Assembly (NCBI GenBank): GCA_035720425.1
Contig: DASTOB010000087.1
Span: forward strand, 1-9,799
Source: DASTOB01 sp035720425
GTDB lineage: Bacteria > Chloroflexota > Limnocylindria > Limnocylindrales > CSP1-4
Direction: 5' to 3'
Length of the DNA: 9,799 bases
Positions 1 through 5,472 of the stretch are shown one piece after another. Positions within the stretch are counted from its first letter, which is position 1, and each line of letters begins with the position of its first letter. Under the pieces are notes generated by a model. It did no database searches, was not told where the DNA came from, and worked only from the letters and a program-made list of their open reading frames with translations. Both the position numbers and the translations under genes were made by a program.

Positions 1-368
1 CGCTCGCCGTTGACCGCGTCGAACGCGAACGCCACCCCGAGCAGCGGGGCGACGATCGACACGAATCGGTCGACCTCGAGGAACTGGAAATTCTGGCCGC
101 CGATCGTGAACAGCGCGAGGAAGACGGCCTGGGCGCCGCTCACATCGGAGGCGAGGCTGCGGATGCGGTCCGCCGCGAAGTACAGCGGCACGATCGCGGC
201 GAGTCCGAGCACGAACGTGAGGACGACGAACCGGACGCTGAGCAGGTGGTCGGCGAACTCCTTGCCGGCGACGATGAGCCAGCCGTTGTGCGGCGTGCCG
301 AGCCGCTCGCGGATCGGATCGTGAACGGCGTCATCCATCGTTCCGGCGCCGGCTGTGTCGGCCGTCAT
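1..368 (-). CDS. ABC-2 type transporter permease subunit (N-terminal part, cut by window edge)
   Basis: This is the N-terminal 122 residues of a membrane permease that would pair with the ATPase encoded just upstream. A cytoplasmic stretch with the sequence GWLIVAGKEFADHLLSVRF (residues 29-47) leads into a first membrane segment at about 47-66. A second hydrophobic segment follows at about 102-117 and ends in AFDAVNGE, which corresponds to the FDAISGE motif of ABC-2/NosY-type permeases, where the chain enters a conserved cytoplasmic loop. The ATG at 366-368 overlaps the TGA of the ATPase gene (365-367) in an ATGA junction, so I prefer it to the in-frame ATG at 336-338. The family usually has about six membrane segments, so most of the protein lies left of the window. 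The substrate cannot be read from this sequence. The ABC-2 permease assignment is firm; NosY-like versus another ABC-2 subfamily is open. Confidence 0.88.
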   Translation of the reverse strand, partial: MTADTAGAGTMDDAVHDPIRERLGTPHNGWLIVAGKEFADHLLSVRFVVLTFVLGLAAIVPLYFAADRIRSLASDVSGAQAVFLALFTIGGQNFQFLEVDRFVSIVAPLLGVAFAFDAVNGE

Positions 369-1423
369 GCCGCGCGCTCCCCGGTCGCCGTCTCGGCCAG
401 CGCACGGCGGTAGATGTCGTCGAGCGACGGGACGAGGGGTGCGATGCCGACGATCGGCACGTCGTCCTCCGCCATCGCGGCGAGGAGCGCCCGGCGCGTG
501 TCGTCACGGGCCTCTGGCGGGTCGATCGACACCGCCCAGCCGTGTCCCGGGCCGTCGGGTGGCTGCACCGCCGACACGCCCGGCAGCCCGCCGAGGCGGG
601 CAGCGAAGGCGGCCTCGTCGATCGGGACGAGTGGATCGACGTCGACCCGCAGCCGCGCGGACCGGCCACCGAACCGTGCCGCCAGCTCGTCGACCGTGCC
701 GAGCCCGATGAGGCGACCGTCCGCGAAGATCCCGACGCGGTCGCACACGGACTGGACCTGCGACAGGAGATGGCTCGACAGGAGGATCGCCATCCCGGTC
801 TCCTCCACGAGCGTCCGCAGGAGCCGGAGGATCTCGACGACACCGAGCGGGTCGATCGAGGTGGTCGGCTCGTCGAGGATGAGGATGTCCGGGTCCTTGA
901 GCAGCGCGTCGGCGATGCCGAGGCGCTGGAGCATGCCGCGCGAGTACGTGTCGGTGCGCTCGTCCGCCCGCTCGACGAGGGCGACCTGGTCGAGGACCTC
1001 GTCGATCCGGACCTCGGCATCGTCGCGCGGGATGCCGTTGAGGCGGGCCGTGTAGCGCAGGTTCTCCCGCCCGGTCAGGTTGCCATAGAAGCCGACGCTG
1101 TCCGGCAGGTAGCCGACCCGTCGCTTGACCTCGAGCGGGTGCCGGGTCGGGTCGAGCCCGGCGACCCGGGCCTGGCCGGCCGACGGCTCGGTCAGGCCGA
1201 GGAGCATGAGGATCGTCGTCGTCTTGCCGGCGCCGTTCTGGCCGAGCAGGCCGAAGATCTCTCCGGCGCGAACGTCGAGGTCGAGCCGGTCGACGGCCGT
1301 CCGATCGCCGTACACCTTGGTCAGGCCGCGTGCCCGGATCGGCGCGTCGGGGATGATCGGCCCGCCGGCCTCGACGGTCGGCCGGCCAACGGCCGAGCCG
1401 ACCCGTCGCCGCTTCGCCCTCAT
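365..1423 (-). CDS. ABC transporter ATP-binding protein, ABC-2 exporter type
   Basis: This 352-residue ATPase powers the adjacent permease. A basic N-terminal tail of about 30 residues precedes the domain. The motifs are Walker A GQNGAGKT (61-68), a Q-loop region GYLPDS (104-109) with Asp where many ABC proteins have Gln, a divergent signature YSRGMLQRL (160-168), Walker B DILILDE (179-185) followed by the D-loop, and the H-loop His in LLSSH (His218). The YS(R/K)GM signature is usual in ABC-2 drug, antibiotic and Nos-type exporters. After residue 250 comes the C-terminal accessory domain of about 100 residues common in that group. The ATG at 1421-1423 overlaps the TGA of the upstream NEW3-domain gene (1420-1422), and its own TGA overlaps the permease start. 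This supports translational coupling of all three genes. A longer in-frame reading up to 1690 runs backwards through the neighbouring gene and is low-complexity, so I rejected it. Confidence 0.95.
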   Translation of the reverse strand: MRAKRRRVGSAVGRPTVEAGGPIIPDAPIRARGLTKVYGDRTAVDRLDLDVRAGEIFGLLGQNGAGKTTTILMLLGLTEPSAGQARVAGLDPTRHPLEVKRRVGYLPDSVGFYGNLTGRENLRYTARLNGIPRDDAEVRIDEVLDQVALVERADERTDTYSRGMLQRLGIADALLKDPDILILDEPTTSIDPLGVVEILRLLRTLVEETGMAILLSSHLLSQVQSVCDRVGIFADGRLIGLGTVDELAARFGGRSARLRVDVDPLVPIDEAAFAARLGGLPGVSAVQPPDGPGHGWAVSIDPPEARDDTRRALLAAMAEDDVPIVGIAPLVPSLDDIYRRALAETATGERAA

Positions 1424-2643
1424 CGTCGGCCGTAGCGACGGAAGACCCAGCCGAGGCCGACGAACACGGCGACGATGATCGCGACGCCGATGATCCCCCA
1501 CAGGAGGGATGTCTCGACCGTCACCCGCATCTCGATGTTGTCGTTCGCCTCGTCGCTCGACGCCCGGAGGGTCACGGCATAGTCGCCGGCGATCGCATCG
1601 CCGGACGGCGTGATGACCGCGGTCACGGTCGCCGTCTCGTTCGGAGCGATGCTCTCGATCGTGTCGGACGGCTCGAAGTCGACCGTCCACTGGGTCGGCG
1701 TCGTGCCGGACACCGTGACGTTCTCGAGCGGCGCCGTGCCGGTGTTCGTGACCTCGAGGACCTGGCGGATGGCGCTGCCTGCCGACCCGCGCGTGCTCAG
1801 GATGTCGTCCGGCGTCGATAGCTCCATCCCATATGAGCCGGTGATGACGACGGCGAGGTCGCCGGCGATCTCACGCGATCCCGCCGTCGCCGTGACCCGG
1901 ACCGGATACGTGCCGGCCGCGGCGTCAGGCGCCGGCTCCACGGCGACCGAGATCGTCGTCGTGCTGCCGGCCTGGACCTCGACGCTGGCGGCCTGCGACT
2001 GGGCCGTGAGGCTCGCGTCGACCGCCCACCCGGCGGGACCCTCCGCCGTGGCCGACACGGTGAGGTCCTCCGGTGTGTCGTTGCGGAAGGTGAGGCTGAA
2101 CGTGAACGTCTCGTCGGACGAGCCGGTCAGGCTCGGTGCATTCGTCGTGAGGCCGATGTCGCCGGCCGCGTCGGCCGACACGCGGATGTCGAGCGGCAGG
2201 CTCGCCGTCCTCGTGCCGTCGTCGGCGTTGACGGTGATCCGCTGCGTGCCCGTCGCGGTGGCCGGGACCGTCACGTCGAGCCGGATGCTCGCGACGTCGT
2301 CCGCCTTGACCAGGACGCCCTCGATGACGGTGCCGCCGCCGAGGAGCGTGGCCTTCCAGTCGGCCGGGACGCCCGCCACGTCGAGATCCACCCGGGCGAC
2401 CCGATCGCTCTCGACGTCGATGTTGAAGCTCACGTCCGAGCCCGGCGCGACCACGACCGACGGAAAGTCCGTGACCAGTTCGAGACCGTCCGCGGCGACC
2501 ACGCTCGGTGCGAGCGGGAGGAGGAGCAGCGCGGCCGCCGCGATCGCGGCTCCGACACGCCGCCAACCTCGAAGACCCCTGTCGTTGCCCGCACTGGCGG
2601 TCCAAGGACCGTTCGCGGGTCGCAGCCAACTGCCGTCCGTCAC
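1420..2643 (-). CDS. Secreted NEW3-domain protein with C-terminal membrane anchor (COG1470-like)
   Basis: This 407-residue protein is predicted to sit outside the membrane. A long N-region with a basic RGLRGWRR stretch precedes a hydrophobic segment (about 30-48) and a likely signal-peptidase site after VVA (residue 50). Three Ig-like repeats follow (about 53-156, 163-270 and 271-377). Each carries the same Pro-x-x-Trp motif, VPADW, GPAGW and TPTQW, then a G-x-(Y/R)-x-(V/I)-x-(V/L) strand, as in NEW3 (NPCBM-associated) domains. A single membrane helix (about 380-399) ends in the basic tail FRRYGRR. The GTG start at 2641-2643 is chosen because a strong Shine-Dalgarno sequence lies 7 bases upstream and the signal peptide begins soon after. 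The frame stays open further upstream, but that part looks like no protein. Position at the head of an ABC-2 exporter operon suggests an extracytoplasmic accessory or receptor subunit; the ligand is unknown. Confidence 0.88.
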   Translation of the reverse strand: MTDGSWLRPANGPWTASAGNDRGLRGWRRVGAAIAAAALLLLPLAPSVVAADGLELVTDFPSVVVAPGSDVSFNIDVESDRVARVDLDVAGVPADWKATLLGGGTVIEGVLVKADDVASIRLDVTVPATATGTQRITVNADDGTRTASLPLDIRVSADAAGDIGLTTNAPSLTGSSDETFTFSLTFRNDTPEDLTVSATAEGPAGWAVDASLTAQSQAASVEVQAGSTTTISVAVEPAPDAAAGTYPVRVTATAGSREIAGDLAVVITGSYGMELSTPDDILSTRGSAGSAIRQVLEVTNTGTAPLENVTVSGTTPTQWTVDFEPSDTIESIAPNETATVTAVITPSGDAIAGDYAVTLRASSDEANDNIEMRVTVETSLLWGIIGVAIIVAVFVGLGWVFRRYGRR

Positions 2644-2650
2644 TCCACAT

Positions 2651-2658
2651 ACCTCCCT
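2651..2658 (-). promoter_or_regulatory. Shine-Dalgarno site of the NEW3-domain gene
   Basis: The minus strand reads AGGGAGGT, then 7 bases, then GTG. This is a near-ideal ribosome binding site and it decides the start of the NEW3-domain gene. An ATG lies in between but is in another frame that gives an arginine-rich shadow reading. Confidence 0.75.
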
Positions 2659-2728
2659 GGCGAGCCCGTTCTGCAGGTTCTCGCAATCGGCGGCACCCTC
2701 GTCCGCCGTATCCCCGTGTCGGGGCGGA

Positions 2729-2757
2729 ATTGTGCGAACGGAACGGAATCCCGTCAA
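2729..2757 (-). promoter_or_regulatory. Probable sigma70-type promoter of the NEW3-ABC operon
   Basis: On the minus strand a -35 box TTGACG (2752-2757, 5 of 6 to consensus) is followed by a 17-base spacer and a -10 box CACAAT (2729-2734, 4 of 6). Transcription would begin near 2722 and give a leader of about 80 bases before the GTG at 2643. The spacing is optimal and the boxes stand out in a GC-rich background. Not tested. Confidence 0.55.
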
Positions 2758-2795
2758 CCAATGGTCGGTGAATGGAAGGTTGCGGGTTCTGAATC

Positions 2796-2827
2796 GGGCG
2801 GGTTGGGCGGGTTGGGCGGGGCCGGGG
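2796..2827 (+). repeat. G-quadruplex-prone tandem repeat (GGGCGGGTT units)
   Basis: The plus strand has seven runs of three or more G separated by loops of only one or two bases. It is built from two full GGGCGGGTT units, a partial third, and then GGGGCCGGGG. This far exceeds the minimal four-run G-quadruplex motif. It begins about 40 bases upstream of the -35 box of the leftward promoter, on the strand opposite to that transcript, so it could affect promoter melting or supercoiling. Formation in the cell is inference. Confidence 0.6.
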
Positions 2828-2880
2828 CGCTCGGTGATGGCTCGCTCCTTCGCTCGGCTCGCGCCGGTCGCGATCGGGGC

Positions 2881-2894
2881 CGGGGCTTGCCCCG
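2881..2894. other. Small hairpin with CUUG tetraloop
   Basis: The sequence CGGGGCTTGCCCCG forms a 5-bp G/C stem closed by a CTTG loop; in RNA, G(CUUG)C is a known stable tetraloop. No T-run follows on the plus strand, so it is not a standard terminator, and its role is unknown. Confidence 0.35.
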
Positions 2895-3075
2895 CTCCTC
2901 CTGGTAACGGAATCCGGATGAACGAGCGTGGCCAGGGCCCCGGATCCGACCGAATCGGGACATCGCCGTGCACGTTCATCGCGGGACCGTTACCCACAGT
3001 TGCCGCGGTCGCCTGGTGAGGCGCCGCTCCTTGGGCTCGCCGCGCGCCGTGTTCTCGCTCGCGCTCTCCGGCGTC

Positions 3076-3094
3076 TGTCACAACCTGTGTGACA
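3076..3094. promoter_or_regulatory. Palindromic operator-like site, copy 1 (TGTCACA-N5-TGTGACA)
   Basis: This is a perfect inverted repeat with 7-base arms and the spacer ACCTG, typical in size for a dimeric repressor or activator site. The same arms with a different 5-base spacer recur exactly 144 bases to the right. Identical arms with unlike spacers suggest selection on the arms. The arms point the opposite way to the CRP consensus (TGTGA-N6-TCACA), so I do not assign a regulator family. Confidence 0.5.
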
Positions 3095-3436
3095 ACGGGC
3101 GAAGGAAGGTCGCCTACGCGGTCCCGGAGATGCGTTCGTTCGCCGTTCGTCACCTCCGGAGCACCGCGTGGCGAAGGAACGGCCGATTCAGACCGCTGCG
3201 GGATCTCTCGTTCGTCCCTTGTCACATGTCGTGTGACACCGACGGGTGAAGCACAGGGGTGGAGCGCCAGGAACCCCATCGGACGACCGAACCGTCAGAT
3301 CCAGGCGCATCGAGCGCCGTCCGTCGCCGTTAGGGCCGCCGGGAGCTCCATCGGACACCGGACGGTGATGTCCAAGCCGGTCCATCCTCGTTCCTCCGTC
3401 GGTTGGAGCGCCGGGAGCCCCAGAGGCGCCACCCCT
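3077..3436. repeat. Degenerate tandem repeat array, period about 72 bp, about five units
   Basis: Three sets of anchors show the period. GTCAC occurs at 3077, 3149 and 3221, two steps of exactly 72. GGCGAAGGAA occurs at 3098 and 3170, again 72 apart, with a weaker form (GGGTGAAGCA) at 3244. A block beginning (G/C)CGCC(A/G)GGA(A/G)C occurs at 3264, 3336 and 3408, two more steps of exactly 72, with a weaker relative near 3200. The units are otherwise diverged with small indels, so the array looks old. The two perfect palindromes listed separately lie in the first and third units. In the second unit the same position holds GTCAC followed by a different short palindrome, CTCCGGAG. The period is a multiple of three, but no convincing repeat protein is encoded. 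Confidence 0.6.
3220..3238. promoter_or_regulatory. Palindromic operator-like site, copy 2 (TGTCACA-N5-TGTGACA)
   Basis: This is the second perfect copy, with the spacer TGTCG. Both copies lie in the intergenic region, several hundred bases from either flanking start codon. If they are operators, the controlled promoter must be nearby in this region or be reached by looping. They could instead be the best-preserved part of the 72-bp array. Confidence 0.5.
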
Positions 3437-3453
3437 CGCGGAGATGGGCGCGG

Positions 3454-3482
3454 TTGACGGATTCCGAACGAGCGTTCATGCT
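3454..3482 (+). promoter_or_regulatory. Possible rightward promoter with an embedded LexA-like palindrome
   Basis: A -35 box TTGACG (3454-3459) is followed by a 17-base spacer and a weak -10 box CATGCT (3477-3482, 3 of 6). Within the spacer and the first base or two of the -10 lies CGAACGAGCGTTCA (3465-3478). It matches 13 of 14 positions of the Gram-positive LexA/DinR consensus CGAACRNRYGTTYC. A second small palindrome, GGAACCGTTCC, follows at 3483-3493. The zinc-ribbon start is 140 bases downstream. The LexA reading is only a sequence resemblance; the promoter is plausible but weak. Confidence 0.3.
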
Positions 3483-3622
3483 GGAACCGTTCCCGCAGCG
3501 TCGGCCGCAGGTCAGAGCACGACTCCGCTCCCGCGACAGGCCGCCCGGGTACCACAACCGTATCGGTCGCTCCGCCCACGATTCCGGGCTGTCGAGCGAC
3601 CACCAATGACACAGGACAGACC

Positions 3623-3811
3623 ATGCTCAATCGATCGATCACCACGACCACCGTCGGGCGGGCGGGCGCCATGCGCCGCCAGCGCCGACGGAGTGCCGCC
3701 GCGCGTCGGCCGTACTGCGCCACGAACGGCTGCACGAGCTTCCTCGAGGTCGACGCCGACACGGGCGTCGCCTCCTGCCCCATCTGCGGCTACCGGCGCC
3801 GCCTGCACTGA
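3623..3811 (+). CDS. Small zinc-ribbon protein, 62 aa, function unknown
   Basis: A basic, arginine-rich N-terminal half (residues 18-29) is followed by a compact metal-binding module. The module has Cys32 and Cys37 in CATNGC, a turn rich in Asp and Thr, then Cys52 and Cys55 in CPICG, ending in YRRRLH. Four cysteines as CX4C and CX2C, 14 residues apart, form a typical zinc ribbon. With the basic tail this suggests nucleic-acid or ribosome binding, but I do not recognise a named family. The ATG at 3623 has an AGGA six bases upstream; Met17 is a possible later start. A perfect hairpin begins directly after the stop, so the gene may be its own transcription unit. The preserved cysteine pattern makes it more convincing than other short frames here. 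Confidence 0.7.
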   Translation: MLNRSITTTTVGRAGAMRRQRRRSAAARRPYCATNGCTSFLEVDADTGVASCPICGYRRRLH

Positions 3812-3828
3812 TCCGCGCCCGGCGCGGA
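3812..3828 (+). terminator. Perfect GC hairpin directly after the zinc-ribbon stop codon
   Basis: TCCGCGC-CCG-GCGCGGA is a perfect 7-bp stem with a 3-base loop, beginning at the base after the TGA (3809-3811). No T-run follows, so it is not a canonical intrinsic terminator. High-GC bacteria often use such U-less hairpins as 3' stabilisers or weak terminators. Confidence 0.4.
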
Positions 3829-3901
3829 CCCGCGGCGTCGAGCCAGCGACCCGCGGCGTCGCGCCTGGTCGCGCCCAGCGGTGGACCCGAGGCGTCGCGC
3901 C
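3827..3901 (+). repeat. Three short direct repeats (GACCCGCGGCGTCG, longer form GACCCGCGGCGTCGCGCC)
   Basis: Copies start at 3827, 3848 and 3884. The first shares only the first 14 bases (GACCCGCGGCGTCG). The second is the full 18 bases, and the third matches it with one change (GAGG for GCGG). They fill most of the gap between the zinc-ribbon gene and the aminotransferase. The possible upstream GTG start at 3881 falls at the edge of the third copy, which argues that this stretch is spacer rather than coding. Confidence 0.55.
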
Positions 3902-3952
3902 CGACAGGACCACTTGGCGGAGCGGGCCGCCGGAGCGCACGATGAACCGACC

Positions 3953-5326
3953 GTGCCGGACCGACCCGCTCCGTTCACCGTCGATCGCGACCGCCTCGCG
4001 GCCCTCCTGACGGCAGAGCGCCGCACCTTCCTCGACCGCCATCCCCGCTCGGCGGCCCTCCACGAGCGCGCCCGCCGCTCGCTCCTCGACGGCGTGCCGA
4101 TGAACTGGATGGTCAAGTGGGCGGGCGACGTGCCGCTCTTCGTCGACGAGGCGAGGGGCGCCCACTTCCGCTGCGTCGACGGGCACGACTATGTCGACCT
4201 GTGCCTCGGCGACACCGGCGCCATGGCCGGCCACGCGCCGGAGCCGACCGTTCGGGCGGTCGAGGCCCAGCTCCGGCGCGGGATCACCCACATGCTCCCG
4301 ACGGAGGACGCCATCGTCGCCGGCGAGGAACTCGCCCGCCGCTTCGGCCTGCCCTCCTGGCAGTTCACGATCACCGCGACCGACGCGAACCGCTTCTCGC
4401 TCCGCCTCGCCCGGCGGGTCACCGGCCGGCCCTTCGTCGCCGTGCACGACCACAACTACCACGGTTCGGTCGACGAGACGTTCGCCACCCTCGACCCGAC
4501 CGGCCGGGTCGTCGCGGCGAAGGCGTCGATCGGGCCACCGGTCGATCCCGCGCTCACGACCCGGGTGGTCGAGTTCAACGACGTCGACGGGCTTGCCCGG
4601 GCGCTCGAGGATCGCCAGGTTGCGGCGCTCCTCATTGAGCCGGCGCTCACGAACGTCGGGATCGTCCTGCCGGAGCCCGGCTATCTCGAGGCCGTCCGTG
4701 AGATCACCCGCCGGACCGGCACGATCCTCATCCACGACGAGACGCACACGATCTGCGCCGGCCCGGGTGGCGTGACCCGGGCGAACGGCCTCGACCCCGA
4801 CATGCTCGTCGTCGGCAAGACGATCGGTGGCGGGATCCCGGCCGGCACGTACGGCTTCTCGGCCGACCTCGCCGAGCGCTTCTCGGCCGCCGTGCCAGTC
4901 GAGGACAGCGACACCGGCGGGATCGGCGGCACGCTGGCCGGGTACGCGTTATCGACCGCCGCCATCCGCGCCACCCTGACGGAGGTCCTCACGGACGACG
5001 CGTTTGCGCGCATGATCCCGCTCGCCGAACGCTGGCAGGACGGCGTCGAGGGCGCCATCCGGGCCGCCGGCGCGCCGTGGCACGTGACCCGCCTCGGGGC
5101 GCGCGCCGAGTATCACTTCCGCTCGACGCCGCCGCGGACCGGAGCCGAGCAGGCGGCCCACGCCGATCCAGACCTCGAACGGCTGCTGCACCTGTGGGCG
5201 ATGAACCGCGGCGTGCTCATGACGCCGTTCCACAACATGGCGCTCATGTCGCCGGCGACCACCGCCGCGGATGTCGACCGCCACACCGAACAGTTCGCCA
5301 GCGCGGTCGAGGCGCTGTTCGGCTAG
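3953..5326 (+). CDS. Class-III PLP-dependent aminotransferase (glutamate-1-semialdehyde-aminomutase-like)
   Basis: This cytosolic enzyme of about 457 residues has fold-type I class-III transaminase features. A substrate-entry stretch GGVPMNW-like segment (DGVPMNWMVKW, 46-56) is followed by VDLCLGDTGAMAGHAP (81-96), a YHG motif (169-171) for cofactor stacking, DETHT (262-266) with Asp262 for the pyridine nitrogen, and GKTIGGGIPAG (288-298) with the Schiff-base Lys289. GGIGGTLAG (322-330) resembles the phosphate-binding Thr segment of aminomutases. The usual NSGTEA segment is replaced by TATDANRF (141-148), so this is a divergent branch and the amino donor and acceptor are unknown. It is probably not the tetrapyrrole-pathway enzyme itself. 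The GTG at 3953 is preferred because an upstream GTG (3881) sits in a repeat; neither has a good Shine-Dalgarno sequence, so the start is uncertain. The stop is TAG. Confidence 0.88.
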   Translation: MPDRPAPFTVDRDRLAALLTAERRTFLDRHPRSAALHERARRSLLDGVPMNWMVKWAGDVPLFVDEARGAHFRCVDGHDYVDLCLGDTGAMAGHAPEPTVRAVEAQLRRGITHMLPTEDAIVAGEELARRFGLPSWQFTITATDANRFSLRLARRVTGRPFVAVHDHNYHGSVDETFATLDPTGRVVAAKASIGPPVDPALTTRVVEFNDVDGLARALEDRQVAALLIEPALTNVGIVLPEPGYLEAVREITRRTGTILIHDETHTICAGPGGVTRANGLDPDMLVVGKTIGGGIPAGTYGFSADLAERFSAAVPVEDSDTGGIGGTLAGYALSTAAIRATLTEVLTDDAFARMIPLAERWQDGVEGAIRAAGAPWHVTRLGARAEYHFRSTPPRTGAEQAAHADPDLERLLHLWAMNRGVLMTPFHNMALMSPATTAADVDRHTEQFASAVEALFG

Positions 5327-5345
5327 GCTGGGACGGCACCACGCC

Positions 5346-5366
5346 GGGGAGGGCCTGGGAGGGCCC
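5346..5366 (+). other. G-rich motif and hairpin after the aminotransferase gene
   Basis: GGGGAGGGCCTGGGAGGG (5346-5363) is a four-run G-quadruplex motif with loops of 1, 3 and 1 bases. It overlaps a hairpin, GGGCC-TGGGAG-GGCCC (5351-5366). It begins 20 bases after the stop codon and could act as a transcript end or 3' stabiliser. There is no T-run. The remaining spacer to the next gene is a CAC/GCC-rich stretch in which I see nothing else. Confidence 0.35.
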
Positions 5367-5472
5367 GATTCGTGGCGCGCCGAAGGCCACGCCACACCGC
5401 CGAGCCGCCACCACGCCACGCCACCGCGCCGCCAGAACGTCGACGGCACCGCACGAGGGAACGGCCACCCCG

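Larger units (their letters stand above)
2644..3622. other. Long intergenic region between divergent transcription units
   Basis: About 980 bases separate the leftward NEW3-ABC operon from the rightward zinc-ribbon gene. Open frames cross it on both strands, but their translations are Arg/Pro/Ser-rich with no recognisable domain, and no tRNA or rRNA signature is visible. Beyond the elements listed separately there is a small inverted repeat, CACCG-GA-CGGTG (3356-3367), flanked by GGA and TCC. The length is unusual for this otherwise compact window and suggests regulatory DNA, an unrecognised small RNA, or the decayed remains of a repeat array. Confidence 0.6.

Noticed and set aside
414..1055. 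Plus-strand open frames across the ABC ATPase gene
   Set aside because: They are shadows of the ATPase, whose Walker, signature and H-loop motifs fix the real frame on the minus strand.
2990..2998. DnaA-box-like sequence TTACCCACA (8 of 9 to TTATCCACA)
   Set aside because: A single near match with no cluster of boxes, no AT-rich segment and no dnaA or dnaN nearby does not support an origin.
3076..3238. CRP/FNR-type binding sites
   Set aside because: The half-sites are inverted relative to TGTGA-N6-TCACA and the spacing differs, so the resemblance is only in the letters.
2644..3279. N-terminal extension of the NEW3-domain gene up to an ATG at 3279
   Set aside because: The frame is open, but the extension has no domain and runs through the promoter, the G-rich tract and part of the 72-bp array. 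The GTG at 2643 has a strong ribosome site and is followed by a signal peptide.
3077..3436. CRISPR array
   Set aside because: The period is about 72 bp, but the units are diverged along their whole length; there are no identical repeats with unique spacers and no cas genes. The Cas4-like domain at 7695 belongs to a different family.
3512..4747. Open frame of 411 codons on the minus strand
   Set aside because: It is antisense to the aminotransferase and the zinc-ribbon gene, both of which have recognisable motifs; this reading has none.
5077..5472. N-terminal extension of the membrane-protein gene into the aminotransferase gene
   Set aside because: It would overlap 250 bases of a well-supported gene and its translation is Arg/Pro-rich; the hydrophobic start at 5473 is natural.
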